A program made the position numbers and the translations under genes. From Flaccisagitta enflata (Eukaryota > Chaetognatha > Sagittoidea > Aphragmophora): a stretch of DNA of 64,000 nucleotides. This document shows, piece by piece, positions 36,466 through 53,249 of the stretch. Where the stretch lies: assembly GCA_965153355.1 (NCBI GenBank), contig OZ231126.1, positions 31,620,001 to 31,684,000 on the forward strand, read 5' to 3'. The notes under the pieces are model-generated. The model was not told the DNA's origin and did not search any database. It saw nothing but the letters and a program-made list of their open reading frames with translations. The first letter of the stretch is position 1. Each line of letters starts with the position of its first letter.

Positions 36466-42649
<6,184 letters not shown>

Positions 42650-43440
42650 ATTTATATTTGAATGTCGCTTTCTGTCTGTTTTGCAGTTATTTTCTTTGTA
42701 GTTATCTTTGTCTCTTCAAAGACTTTTTTTATGTTAAATTCATTGTCTCAAGTAGCTCGAATTTTAATCCTTTCCGATAATTAGGTTTTTTTCACGGATC
42801 GTTCATTTTTCACGTTTTTACGCAGCATCGGTCAATAGCAAATCATGTTGGTTTTCAATCTCTGCAAAGAAAAAATAATGTAAAAATCATATAGATTGTG
42901 GTCGTAGAACAATCTAAGCATCCGTGTAAAGGATTCTTTCTTGAGTTCTTGTGTCATCTAGATTGTCATCTATCTTTTTTCCCTTTTTTTGTAACTGTTT
43001 TCCTTTATTGGTTATTTGTGGTCTGCGGTTAAAATGACATTTAATGATCAAAATGAAGAAATGCCCATTAAACCATTTAAACATCGATCATTCAAACTAT
43101 GTCCCTCCTTTGCCAAAGGCTTTGGTTTTCAACGCCTATCAGAAAATAAAGAAGGATCTCGAACAGAATGATTTCAACATCAAAAGATTTTTTTTTAATT
43201 GTTTCTTTTTCTTTCCTGAATAATCTCTTCGATAATTAATGTTCGTCGGAAATACTCTTGAAAGTGATTTTCTATCTTGCTCTTTTTTCTTGACATTTTT
43301 TATCTTGCTCTTTTTCTTGACTTTTTTTCTCGAACAGCAACGGAGCTTTCTGGCTTTTTCGCGTACTTAGAATTTTTGTTTCAAACTGTTTTTTTTTCTT
43401 CAATTACCAGGAATTCTTCGGTCAGAGAGGAATAGCAAAA
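42650..43440. other. upstream flank of the Cas gene
   Basis: AT-rich sequence with T-rich stretches and no recognisable ORF or repeat family. It should contain the promoter and any 5' UTR exon, but I could not identify a core promoter motif. Confidence 0.5.
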
Positions 43441-43643
43441 CCGACTGAATGTGCCGACCAACGGACTGGCCAACAGGCCGACCAACGGACTGGCCAACGG
43501 ATCGACCAACAGGCCGACCAACGGACCGGCCAACGGGCCGACCAGTGGACCGACCAACGGACCGACCAACGAACTTGCCAACGGACTGTTTAATGGAATG
43601 GCCTACAGATTAGCCAACGGTGATATGAAACATTCGCGATTTT

Positions 43644-43705
43644 TAGGTGCGACAAAGCACCTCTATAATTGGCTGTGTCCGTTGGTTGGTCTGTTGGTCT
43701 GTAAC
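43644..43705 (-). mobile_element. family A copy A9, truncated
   Basis: Hairpin GGTGCTTTGTCGCACC-TAAAAA on the minus strand. Its stem differs from all other copies but is self-complementary. Only the hairpin and the first GGTT units remain. Confidence 0.5.
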
Positions 43706-43798
43706 GCATTCGTTCGACGATCCACACATCGCACCTTATTGGCCTACTTGGCCTTGTTATCTTTTTTTCCACATTTTATCAACAATTTGTTACTTTTT

Positions 43799-44310
43799 GG
43801 GCAGCGGCCTCAAAGGGGACGAAGTCCTGTAGAACACAGGGGACTTTTGTTCGTTCGCTTGTCCGTCCGTCTGTTCGTTTGTCCCCCCCAGGCCCTCTCA
43901 GGCCTGGAATCTGCCCTCTCCAGCCTAAAATCTGCCTTCTCAGGCCTGAAATCAGCCCTCTTAGGCCTTGAATCTGGCCTCCCAGGCCTGAAATTTGCCC
44001 TTTCAGGCCTGAAACATGTCCTCTCTGGTTTTTGATCTGCCCTCTCAGGCCTGAAATCTACCCTCTCAGATTCAAGGCCTGAGAAGGCAGATTTCAGGCC
44101 TGAGAGGGCAGATTTTAGGCCTGAGAAGACAGATTTCAGGCCTAAGAGGACGGACCGACAGACGGATGGATGAACGAACAAACGAAAGTCCCCTGTGTTC
44201 TACAAGACTTCGTCTCCTTCGGGGCCGCTGCCCTGCCTCTCATTCTGATTTACAACTATGCAAAGAAGGGCAACGGGCATGGCTGACCACGTATTGCCCT
44301 TGGGCGACTT
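43799..44310 (+). mobile_element. family B foldback copy, near complete
   Basis: Left arm GGGCAGCGGCC..GGGGACGAAGTCCTG and gaacacagg. Then CTCAGGCCTGAAATCTGCC units (about 43895-44060) that flip orientation near 44070, and the mirrored right arm plus the tail ending ttgcccttgggcgac. Confidence 0.75.
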
Positions 44311-44584
44311 GTTTTTGTTTGTTCAGAATAAACGCTCAATCTTTTGTCACGTAGGTAGGACAGTACAAACAACCAAAGTTACAAGAATTATCCCGTTTCT
44401 TTTCAGATTAAGGTAGTTCCGTACTCGTTGTGCTGTTTTTTTTTGTTTTGTTTTTTTTCTTTTTTGTATCTTCTTTTCATTTCTTTTTTCTTGCCCGGCC
44501 TTTTTCTCATTCATTCACGATTTTTTTTTCTCTATCAATTGTTCTTCTTTGACTCACCACTAAACCACTTTAACTCAATATTCT

Positions 44585-44725
44585 CTGCACAGTGGGGGGC
44601 TTGTTCGGCACACAATTTTCTCCAGGCATCGCAGTGGCTTAGAATATCACCCACTTCTCACAAAAATCCCTCAGTTTCAAGGAAAATGACCTCAGATTAA
44701 TTTCTACCATTCCGCACCAAGGTGG
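44585..44725 (+). repeat. dispersed repeat, partner at 52738-52884 (inverted)
   Basis: agtggggggcttgttcggca, cacccacttctcacaaaaat, tcaaggaaaatgacctca and ttccgcaccaagg are shared with the reverse complement of 52738-52884. Confidence 0.8.
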
Positions 44726-45300
44726 ATGTTGTTGTTGAAATTCTGAAAAACACTAAAATGCAATTTCATTGCACTAAACTTTATATACAGTAATAGTGGG
44801 ATGTTTATCCAACTGTCACTTATTTTTGGCCTCACTGCCCCTGTCCAAGTGTTTCATTTACCCTAAAGATAGGCTATATCACTGATCCTGCCCACAGTGC
44901 CTAGCCAGAGATATGTTGGTTGAACTCCTCACTGATGCATGTTGTTTCCTGAAATCAGTGCATTCTTTGTGCATTCTTTGTAATGTTTGTGTGGCCAGAC
45001 AGGAGCAGTGATATTGACAGAATGAGGCACTTAAGCAGGGTCAGTTAGTAAATTCGCTCTATCTATTCAATTGCTTAAAGGTCATAGGAAAAGCGTGTGT
45101 CTTTAAAACTTTTCAGCTCACAGCTGACAAAAAGACTGGAAGACCAACAAACCAGCTAATCAGCTCATACTCATAGATATGCGTGGTGAATACCCGCTGT
45201 TAATTTGTAGAAGGCACCCTTAAAATGCAACAATAATTCCTCAAATTTCACTCTTTATAAAAATCTAGAGCAGACAAAGAACTTTTTGTACAAGAGCTTT
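44726..45300. other. no feature seen
   Basis: Mixed sequence with no ORF or clear repeat. Confidence 0.4.
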
Positions 45301-45317
45301 TTCCGTATAGGAACAGT

Positions 45318-45332
45318 GAGAGAGAGACAGAC

Positions 45333-45376
<44 letters not shown>
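45318..45376. repeat. (GA)n microsatellite
   Basis: GACA units followed by about 20 GA units. Confidence 0.95.
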
Positions 45377-45377
<1 letters not shown>

Positions 45378-45424
45378 CCTCACCCAAATTTTTGTAATGG
45401 AAAATTTTGTTGTCATTTGTTCCT

Positions 45425-45732
45425 TTTAGGCAGCGGCCGAGGGCTGTTGACCTATGCTTTCACACATATGGAAGATTTTTATCCTTTTCCTCATCCTTCC
45501 TTCTTCTTCTTTTTTTTCTTCTTCTTCTTCTTCTTCTTCTTCTTCTTCTTCTTCTTCTCCTCCTCCTTCTTCTTCTTCTTCTTCTTCTTCTTCTTCTTCT
45601 TCTTCTTCTTCTTCTTCTTCTTCTTCTTCTTCATTCGCTGATCCCAGCCTTGAGGCATCAACCCTAGCCTCCGGGCCCTAGAAAGTATAACAGGTGGCAA
45701 TATGTGGTCCTGCTTTGCATGGTTGTGAATTG
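45425..45732 (+). mobile_element. family B2 variant, degraded, with CTT microsatellite
   Basis: The GGCAGCGGCC head is followed by gttgacctatgctttcacac, which marks the B2 variant. A CTT array (45504-45632) replaces the usual units. Confidence 0.5.
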
Positions 45733-45744
45733 GAGTAAGAGAAA

Positions 45745-46205
45745 GCGTCCCTAAAGGAGACAAAGTCCTGTAAAACATAGAGGGACTTTTGTTTGTCTGT
45801 CTGTCCATCCATCCATCAGTTCATCCATCCGCCCATCCATCCGCCTGTCCATCCATCTGTCTGTCTCTCCCAGGCTCTCTCAGGCCTGAAATCTACCCTC
45901 TCAGTACTGAGAGGGCAGATTTCAGGCCTGAAAGGCCAGATTTCAGGCCTAATAGGTCAGAATTCAGGCCTGAGGGCACATTTCAGGCCTGAGAGGGCAG
46001 ATTCAAGGCTTGACAAGGCAGAAATTAAGCCTGAGAGGGTAGATTTCAGGTCTGATAGGGGAGATTTAATGCCTGACAGGGCAGATTTCAGCCCTGAGAG
46101 GGCCTAGGGGGACGGACGGATGAACGAACGATCAAACGGATGGATGAACAAAAGTCCCCCTGTGTTCTACAGGACTTTGTCCCCCTTTGGGCCGCTGCCC
46201 AAAAA
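45745..46205 (+). mobile_element. family B foldback copy
   Basis: Degraded left head, gacaaagtcctgtaaaacat, CATC-rich tract, then ggcctgaaatctaccctctc units switching to the reverse orientation near 45905. The right arm closes with gtgttctacaggactttgtc and GGGCCGCTGCCCAAAAA. Confidence 0.7.
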
Positions 46206-46248
46206 CGCGCGTTTGAGATGCCTCCTGTGTATTTTGCACCCTGTTAAT

Positions 46249-46560
46249 TCCATCTGGTAAAAGATTTGCGGCAAAGACACCTTTCAAAACCACTTCCCCG
46301 GGTTCAGTTATTGCATGGAGACTTCCGATAAAATTGGGGCAAAAAATTTCCCTTACAAACTTTTCCTCCAATGCTCCATTTGTTATGGGTTGTGAGTGCA
46401 GGCTACATGAAGCAATTTCCATAAGAGAAGGTAACTTCTTAAGCTTATATCTCCTGAACGAATCGAGCAAATGACCTCAACTTGGGCTCATTTTAAAGAG
46501 CAGACAAAGCTCTTTAAAATGAGCCCAAGTTGAGATCATTTGCTCAATTTGTCTAGGAGC
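46249..46560 (-). repeat. dispersed repeat with hairpin, partner at 51366-51662 (inverted)
   Basis: 46249-46422 matches 51489-51662 in reverse, and 46451-46560 contains a 37-bp hairpin (gacctcaacttgggctcatt stem, loop agacaaa) that also occurs at 51366-51446. Confidence 0.82.
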
Positions 46561-46620
46561 AAAAGTCTTGCAAAGTTGATGTAATTTTCAGAAAAATGGC
46601 AAAGACCCATATTACTTTGA

Positions 46621-47080
46621 GAGTTGGTATCTCTTCAACAAAACAACTAAATCAACTCAACTTGGGCTCATTTTAAATAACAGACCGAGCTCATTAAATT
46701 TTGAAATGAGCCCAAGTTAAGGTCATTCGCTCAAGTTGTGTATGAGCAGCAGTCTTTCAAAGTTGTTATTTTCCCTTTTGGGACCCTTTTGGACAAAAGT
46801 CACTGTTTCGACTTTCATTGGCTATCCCAGAAAGCAAGCTTTTTACTATTGCCCAGCTTTGTAATTTGTGTTTGTTTTTGAAATCAAAATCAATCATTCA
46901 TTCATTTTCAGAAAAATAGCAAAGACCCTTACAACTTAAAGAGCTTACATCTCTTAAACAAACAGAGCTTTAGACCTCAACATGGGCTCATTTTAAAGAA
47001 CAGACAGTGCTCTTTGAAATTAGCTTAAATTGGGGACATATCCTCATTTTGTTTAGGTGCAACTGTCATTCAATGTTTGT
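46621..47080. repeat. two further copies of the cttgggctcatttt hairpin
   Basis: Diverged hairpins at about 46655-46735 and 46975-47036, each preceded by ttcagaaaaatrgcaaagaccc and a tatctctt-aacaaa phrase. Confidence 0.7.
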
Positions 47081-47160
47081 CATTTTAAGAAAAATACCAA
47101 GTTGTGTGCTGTTGGGCGGCAGCAGTAATGCAATAACCACCCATTAATGCCCAAAGAAAA

Positions 47161-47580
47161 GTCGCAAAAGCGTTAGATGGTCAGCAGTACCCGCACCCTG
47201 CCAAAGTAGGCTGTCTTGGAAGTTGAGGGGGAGCAGGGCAGCGGCCCCAAAGAGGTTGATGCTATCACACATAAGGAGAATTTTCTCCTTCTCCTTCTCC
47301 TTCTCCTCCCATTTCCCAGCCTTGAGGCCCAAATCACAGTCTTGAGGCAAAAATCCCTTAAGGCTGTAATTTGGGCCTTTGGATTGGTATTTGGGCCTTG
47401 AGGCTGGAATCTGGGTCTTTGGGTTGGGATTTGGGCCTCAAGACTGGGATTTGAGCCTCGAGGCTGAGATATGGGCCTTAAGGCTGGGGGGAGGGGGGTA
47501 CAAAGGAGAAGGAGAAGGAGAAAATTCCCCATATGCGTGAAAGCACAGGTCATCGACCCCTTTGGGGCCGCTGCCCAAAA
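47161..47580 (-). mobile_element. family B2 foldback copy
   Basis: Tail (gttagatggtcagcagtacc) and AGGGCAGCGGCCCCAAAGAG with gttgatgctatcacacata at the left; the mirrored aagcacaggtcatcgacccc and GGGGCCGCTGCCCAAAAA at the right. Units are cttgaggc..aaat based and change direction near 47350. Confidence 0.65.
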
Positions 47581-47825
47581 AGTAGTTTGACCAATCGATG
47601 GATGGACAGATGGACGGACCGATGGACAGATGAATGGACAAACCGGTTGGACGCATCTGAAAAAAAATTTGAAGGATTTATGTGTGCGTCACTTGATTGG
47701 TTGGTTAGTTAGTCGATAGTTCATAGTTGAAAGATGCACTACTATCTTTACAATAGAAATCTTTACACTTTGAAAAGAAGTTCATTTATTGATGTGAAAA
47801 TGGATACTAATCAATTGTGGCGCCA

Positions 47826-48000
47826 TCAATATTTAGTGTGAGCCCCATTTGACTGAATTACAGCGACCATTTGCCTAGGAAGTGTTTTGAAGCGCTTTTT
47901 GAGATATTTTGGGGTGATGGCCCTCCAGACCATTCTTCTCGCCATTTTTTTGATCCCCTTTCTTTGCTATATTTAGACTTATAGCTCCAGAAAGACTCAA
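47826..48000 (-). pseudogene. Tc1/mariner-type transposase, C-terminal remnant
   Basis: The minus strand reads KKMARRMVWRAITPKYLKKR, then FKTLPRQMVAVIQSNGAHTK-Y-stop, the typical end of a Tc1-like transposase. A single extra G near 47950 separates it from upstream ISLNIAKKG. The catalytic domain is missing. Its partner remnant is at 3217-3407. Confidence 0.8.
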
Positions 48001-48275
48001 CAAATCAGTGAAAAATTGGTGACATAAATGAAGCTCTTTGAATTTGCTAGCAGTCGACGCAAACCGCATCTGTCTAGCTCAATGCGTATAGAAGTAATTC
48101 AATTTGGAGTAAAATTGCACCATTTGAAGATAGTGTGAAAATGGTAAACGCAAAATTGAAGTATTTCATTCAAAGTTGAATAACTTTTAAAGGCATGGAG
48201 TTAGAGATATGCGGTTTGCGTATATCGCTTGCAAATTTGATGGGCTTTAATATGGCCACCAATTTTTTAAAGATC
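48001..48275. repeat. inverted repeat attached to Tc1 remnant
   Basis: aaaaattggtgacataaatg and gcaaaccgcatct (48013-48073) are mirrored by atgcggtttgcgtatatcgc and ggccaccaatttttt (48209-48270). Homologous to 2935-3195. Confidence 0.72.
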
Positions 48276-48451
48276 GGGCTAATAAGACCAGAGATATCAG
48301 TTAAAACATATGTAAAGATTTCTATTGTGAAGATAGTATTTTGTAAATTCCTTTAACTAGGCACTGATAGGCAGACGAAGCCTGATATGAGGTCTTAAAT
48401 GCAGAATATAAGGTCTTAGAGACCTGATAAGAAGTCTGGGAGGCTTTTTTT

Positions 48452-48478
48452 AGTTGCGGACATACAACTTAGAGGTTT

Positions 48479-48514
<36 letters not shown>

Positions 48515-48717
48515 AGGCCGTCAGTCCATTGGTCCATTGGTCCATTGGTCCATTGGTCCGGGGTCATCAAGTTGAAAAGTGGGATAACAAGTGTTTTAAA
48601 TACAATTTGTGTATGTTTGTGTGTGTATGGGATGGGAGTTGGGGTGTGGATGGGGGTTGGATGCCCCTGCCCACCTGTCCACAATGATATCATGACCCCG
48701 CATCACTTGTTTTAGTC
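48452..48717 (-). mobile_element. family A copy A10
   Basis: Hairpin end GTTGTATGTCCGCAAC-TAAAAA on the minus strand, CTGT/GGTCCATT repeats, and a 5' block with GTGGACAGGTGGGCAGGGGC and gatgcggggtcatgatat. The 5' block is a variant shared with A11 and A15. Confidence 0.65.
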
Positions 48718-48952
48718 CAAAAGCTTCTGGGGCTGAGAAGCTTGATTTGTCTTCGTCTGATTTGCAGTGTAAAAGGCCTGATTTGGGATCTGAAGGTCCA
48801 GATCTGTTGCCTGTTGTCTGTTGTCTGAGAGGCTCAACTTGGGGTCTGAAAGGACCAGTTTGATGCTGGGGGGTATGTACAGAAAACCCTAGATGTCATG
48901 ATATTTCCATTCTATTTCTGCATTATGCGGCAGACTAAGTGATAAGCTTTTT

Positions 48953-49470
48953 AGGCAGCGCCCCAAAGGGCCAATGTCCTGTAGGACACGGGTGAAATTC
49001 CAGATGTCTGTCCTTTTGTCCATACATATGTCCCCCCCTGGACTCCTCTCAGGCTCCAAATTAACCCTCTCAGACTGGAAAACAGCCCTCCCAGGCTTAA
49101 AATCAGTCCTCTCAGGCCCAAAACTCAGCTTTCTCAGGTCCAAAATTAGTTGTCGCAAGCCAAAAATCAGTCTTCTCAAACTCAAAATCAGACCACCCGG
49201 GTCTCAATCCAGCCCTCAAAATAAACCTCTCAGGTCTTTATCTGCCCTCAGCCCAGATCTTATTTGAGCCTGTAATCAGCCCCTATATGCCTCATTACTG
49301 CGCTCCAATCAATCAAATCAGCCCTTAAATGTTCCTTCTCAAGATGTCTGGGGATGTCTGACAGGACATTGGCTCTTTGGGGCTGCTACCCTGCTCTCAC
49401 TCCACTACTTCAGCAAATCTCTCCAAGCAGGGCATCAGGTACCACTGACCATGTGCAATCCTTGGATGAT
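48953..49470 (+). mobile_element. family B copy (gacacggg variant)
   Basis: GGCAGCGCCCCAAAGGGCC with atgtcctgtaggacac, then ~20-bp CTCTCAGGC..AAAATCAG units, and a right arm gacaggacattggctctttg plus the tail gcagggcatcaggtaccact. Confidence 0.65.
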
Positions 49471-49721
49471 TACTTTAAAATTGGTTCCTTCTCAGTCTCA
49501 ATCTACTGTCAGTCTGTCACTGATATGTGCCTCACGGATGAATGAAAGAATAAATTCGTGACTGAATGAATGAATGAATGAATTAATGAATTAAGGAATA
49601 AATTAAAGAATTAACGGGATTGATTAAATGAATTACTACATGAAGAGGTTTAACAAATGGTAATAGTGGCAGCCCTGAAGGAGTCAATGACCTATGGTTC
49701 CACACATTTTTTCCAATTTTT

Positions 49722-50170
49722 AGGCAGCGGCCCCTAAGGGGTTGATGACCTATGTTTTCACATAGGGGGAAATTTCTCCTTCTCCTCCAGCGTAGCCCCC
49801 CCCATTTGAATCCTGGTCTCGAGGCATAATTCCAGTCTTGAGGCTCAAATCCCAGTATTGAAGCTCTAATCCCAATTTCGAGGTTCAAATCCCAATCTCG
49901 AAGCTCAAATCCAAATCACCAGGCTCAAATCACAATCTCGTGGCTCAAATCCCACTCTCAAGGCTCAAATCCCAGTCTCAAGGCTCAAATCCTAGCTTTG
50001 AAGCTTAAATCCCAGCTCTGAGGCTCACATCCTACTCTGGAGGTTCACATCCCAGCTTTATTATAACAGCATACGTTATCTGCCCCTTTGGGGCCGCTTC
50101 CGCTCTAACCACCTCACACTTACATGAACTCACAAAGGGTAACTGGTACCGCTAACCATCTAACGTTTTT
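49722..50170 (+). mobile_element. family B2 copy with ~13 units of a 20-bp repeat
   Basis: Head GGCAGCGGCCCCTAAGGGG, gatgacctatgttttcacat, then about 13 imperfect copies of aggctcaaatcccagtctca, and gcccctttggggccgcttcc with the tail. The next family B copy starts immediately (50171). Confidence 0.68.
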
Positions 50171-50850
50171 GGGCAGCGGCCCCGAAGGGGACGAAGTCCT
50201 GTAGAACACGGGACTTTCGTTCGTTTGTCCGTTCGTTCGTTCGTCCCCCCCAGGCCCTCTCTGGCCTGAAATCTGCCCTCTCAGGCCTAAAATCTGCCCT
50301 CTCAGGCCTGAAATCTACCCTCTCAGGCCTTGAATCTGCCTTCTCAGGCCTTGAATCTGCCCTTTTAGCCTGAAATTTGCCCTTTCAAGCCTGAAACCTG
50401 CCTGTCAGGCTTAAAATCTGCCCTCTCAGGCCTAAAATCTGCCCTCACAGGCCTGAAATCTGCCCTCTCAGGCCTTGAATCTGCCCTCTCAGGCCTTGAA
50501 TCTGCCCTCTCAGCCTGAAATTTGCCCTTTCAAGCCTGAAACCTGCCTGTCAGGTTTAATATCTGCCCTCTCAGGCCTGAAATCTGCCCTCTCAGATTCA
50601 AGGCCTGAGAGGGCAGATTTTATGCCTGAGAGGACAGATTTTAAGCCTAAGATGGCAGATTTTCAGGCCTGAGAGGGCCTGGGGGGGCGGAAGGATGGAC
50701 AAACAAACGGAAGGACAAACGAACGAAAGTCCCCTGTGTTCTACAGGACTTCGTCCCCTTCGGGGCCGCTGCCCTGCCTCTCATTCCGATTAACAACCAT
50801 GCAAAGCAGGGCAACGGGTATCGCTGACCACATATTGCCCTTGGGGGACC
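50171..50850 (+). mobile_element. family B foldback copy, most complete
   Basis: Left arm GGGCAGCGGCCCCGAAGGGG, acgaagtcctgtagaacacg. About 17 units of CTCAGGCCTGAAATCTGCC in one orientation (50255-50590), three in reverse (50595-50680). Mirrored right arm gtgttctacaggacttcgtc, then the tail ending at ttgcccttgggggacctg. Confidence 0.78.
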
Positions 50851-51009
50851 TGTTGTGACTATATATACCCCCAAGCCTCAATTTAGGCTTCTCAGACCAC
50901 AAATAGGGTCCCTCAAAACACAAATCTGGCCGCTCAATTGCCAAATCAGGCCTTTCACACCACAAATGAGACCTCCAGGACCCCAAATCAAGCTAAAAAT
51001 TAGGTCTTT

Positions 51010-51090
51010 TGGACTAAATGATGCCGGATACACAGCTACCCTAGTCGCGTGCAAGTGGGCAGGGGCAGTGATGAAGGTCACCAGGGCATT
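51010..51090 (+). mobile_element. family A 5'-end fragment
   Basis: gccggatacacagctaccc and GTCGCGTGCAAGTGGGCAGG are present, but no hairpin end follows. It runs into a family B fragment at 51137. Confidence 0.45.
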
Positions 51091-51136
51091 TGCGCAGGAG
51101 CAGTGAGCTTGAAAAGCCCAAAAAGTAATAAGTCAT

Positions 51137-51247
51137 CCGATTGCACATGGTCAACGGTACCTGATGTCCTGCTCAGAGTGATCAGCTGAAAAAGTGGAGT
51201 GAGAGCAGGGCAGCGGCCTCAAAGAGCCAATGTCCTGTAGGACACAT
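51137..51247 (-). mobile_element. family B fragment
   Basis: Tail (acatggtcaacggtacctga), CAGGGCAGCGGCCTCAAAG and atgtcctgtaggacac only. Confidence 0.5.
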
Positions 51248-51365
51248 TTTTTCGAGCTCCTTAAAATAAGCCTAAGTTAAGATCATTTGCTTAACTCGTC
51301 TTAGACATAGAAACTCACAATGAAAATAACATCAACTTTGGAAGACTGTTGCTCCTAAACAAATT

Positions 51366-51662
51366 GAGCAACTGAACTCAACTTGGGCTCATTTTAAAGA
51401 GCAGACAAGGCTCTTTAAAATGAGCCCAAGTTGAGGTCATTTGCTCAATTCGTTTAGGAGATATAGTCTTTAGAAGTTACCTTATCTAATGGAAATTGCA
51501 TTATGTGGCCTGTACTTACAACCTATTATAAAATGGATGTTGGAAGAAAAGTTTGTAAGCGAATTTTTTTGCCCCTATTTTATCGGAAATCTCCATGCAG
51601 TTACTGAGCATGGGGAAATGGTTTTGAAAGGTGTCTCTGCCGTAAGTCTTTTACCAGATGGA
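51366..51662 (+). repeat. dispersed repeat with hairpin, partner at 46249-46560
   Basis: Hairpin arms 51366-51402 and 51410-51446, then ggagatatagtctttagaag and the 174-bp block matching 46422-46249. Confidence 0.82.
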
Positions 51663-51827
51663 TTAACAGGGTGTTTGGGGTTAAAAGATGTGTAGAGGGG
51701 GGCTGTATGCCCCTACCCACCTATCCGCGATGGTACTTGTTTTCCTCTTTTTGTCATTCTTTGTAACTCGGTTTTGTTTTTCTTTCTTTTTCTTCCTTTT
51801 CTTTTTTTTTTTCTCCCTTTCCTTTTT

Positions 51828-52254
51828 GGGCAGCGGCCCCAAAAGGGCCGATGACCTATGCTTTCACACTGGAGAAATTTCTCCTCCTTCTTCTCCTCCT
51901 CCTTCTCCTATGTCCCCCCCCCCCAGGCCTCGAGACCCAAATCCCACCCTCAAAGCTTGTATCCCAGCCCCGACCCCCAAATTCTAGCCTAGAAGCCCAA
52001 ATTTCAGTATTGACACCCAAATTTTAGCCTGCAGGCCCAAATTTCAACCTCGAGTCCCAAATTCCTGGCTTGAATCTCAAATCTCAATCTCAAGACCCAA
52101 ATCCTGTTCAATCCTGTTCATTTCTCAGCTTTCAGGCCCAAATCCCAACAGCATAGATCATCGACCCCTTCGGGGCCGCTGCCCCTCTCACCATCATACA
52201 TCCACACACTTGCAGGGGCAACGGGTACCGCTGACCATCTAACGCTCTTGCGAC
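51828..52254 (+). mobile_element. family B2 copy
   Basis: Head GGGCAGCGGCCCCAAAAGGG, gatgacctatgctttcacac, CTCCTT tract, about eight gacccaaatcccagc-type units, then catcgaccccttcggggccg and the tail ending gctcttgcgac. Confidence 0.66.
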
Positions 52255-52259
52255 TATTA

Positions 52260-52472
52260 AGTTGTGGACACGCAACTCTATAAGAGGCTTTGTCCGTCCA
52301 TTGGTCTGTTGGTCTGTCAGTCCGTCCATGGAAACGAGTCGGAAAATGTGAAAACGATCATTCTAGATGCTTTTTGTGAATATGACGGGGGGGGGGCATA
52401 GGGTGTGAATGGAGGTTGGATGCCCCTGCTCACCTGCCCGCAACAATATTGTGACCCTGCGTCACTTGTTTT
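52260..52472 (-). mobile_element. family A copy A11
   Basis: GTTGTGGACACGCAAC hairpin followed by CTCTATAAGAGGCTTTGTCC, as in A1. The 5' block (TTGCGGGCAGGTGAGCAGGGG) matches A10 and A15. Confidence 0.62.
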
Positions 52473-52540
52473 CTTTTCCTTCCCAACAACAGACTTCCTA
52501 GAAAGTCCCAAAAGTCCCTTCCCCTATGCCGCTGCTCAAA

Positions 52541-52614
52541 CATACACAAAAAGTATCTGGATGGACAGACGGATGGACAAAGCCTCTTATAGAGTTGAGT
52601 GTCAGAAGCTAAAA
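52541..52614 (+). mobile_element. family A copy A12, truncated
   Basis: GGACAGACGGATGGACAAAG then cctcttatagagttgagtgt and a decayed hairpin ending in GCTAAAAAA. The left end merges with a sequence (acacaaaaagtatct) also seen at 56795. Confidence 0.5.
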
Positions 52615-52737
52615 AAATGAAAATAATGTAAAGAATAAGGTGATAATCGCGTTATCAGTGAGAACCACCTTAAATCAAATTAAATCAAGTGCAACAGAGA
52701 AAAACAATTTTGTGGAAAAAATAGTTCTTGATTGTAT

Positions 52738-52884
52738 CCATAACCTTGGTGCGGAACACTAGAAATTAAATTGAGGTCATTTTCCTTGAAACTAAGGAAT
52801 TTTTGTGAGGAGTGGGTGATATTTTGAGTCACTGCCATGCCTAATAAAAATTGTGCGCCGAGCAAGCACCCCACTGCACAGCGA
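52738..52884 (-). repeat. dispersed repeat, partner at 44585-44725
   Basis: ccttggtgcggaac, tgaggtcattttccttgaaa and gcaccccactgcacagcg mirror the left copy. Confidence 0.8.
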
Positions 52885-52919
52885 CTTGACAGTTCGACAA
52901 TCTGTCTGTTTTATCAGTT

Positions 52920-53060
52920 GACTGTCCGTCCAGCTGTCCCGGTTGTTCGTCTATTTGTCCGTCCATCTGTCCCGGTTATTCGTCTTTTGTCCGTCCATCT
53001 GTCCTGGTTGTTCGTCTGTTTGTCTGTTCACCTGTCCCGGCTGTTAGACTGTTTGTCAGT
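52920..53060 (+). repeat. minisatellite, ~35-bp period, four copies
   Basis: Units of gtccgtccatctgtcccggt + tgttcgtct. Confidence 0.8.
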
Positions 53061-53249
53061 TGATTGTAACTTCTTTTTTCTCTCACTTTTTTCCTTATCT
53101 TTTTACATTTTGTTGCTTTAGTTTCCCTCTCTTCCCACACGCGACCGCAGATATTAGGATGGTAACTAGTGTGACCTTGTTTTCCAGATTGAATTTTTTG
53201 CCACAGGTATCTTATATTCTTTTTTCTTTTTTCATCCCTTTTTTTCGTC

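Noticed and set aside
49790-50060. Regular 20-bp units resembling a CRISPR array (also 50255-50680)
   Set aside because: Units are contiguous without unique spacers, are imperfect, and belong to a foldback element in an animal genome.
46249-51662. A 58-residue ORF shared by 46422-46249 (minus) and 51489-51662 (plus), 40 of 58 residues identical, containing LEEKFV and LLPDG
   Set aside because: Codon comparison shows about five synonymous against about eighteen replacement changes, so there is no sign of protein-level selection; treated as a repeat.
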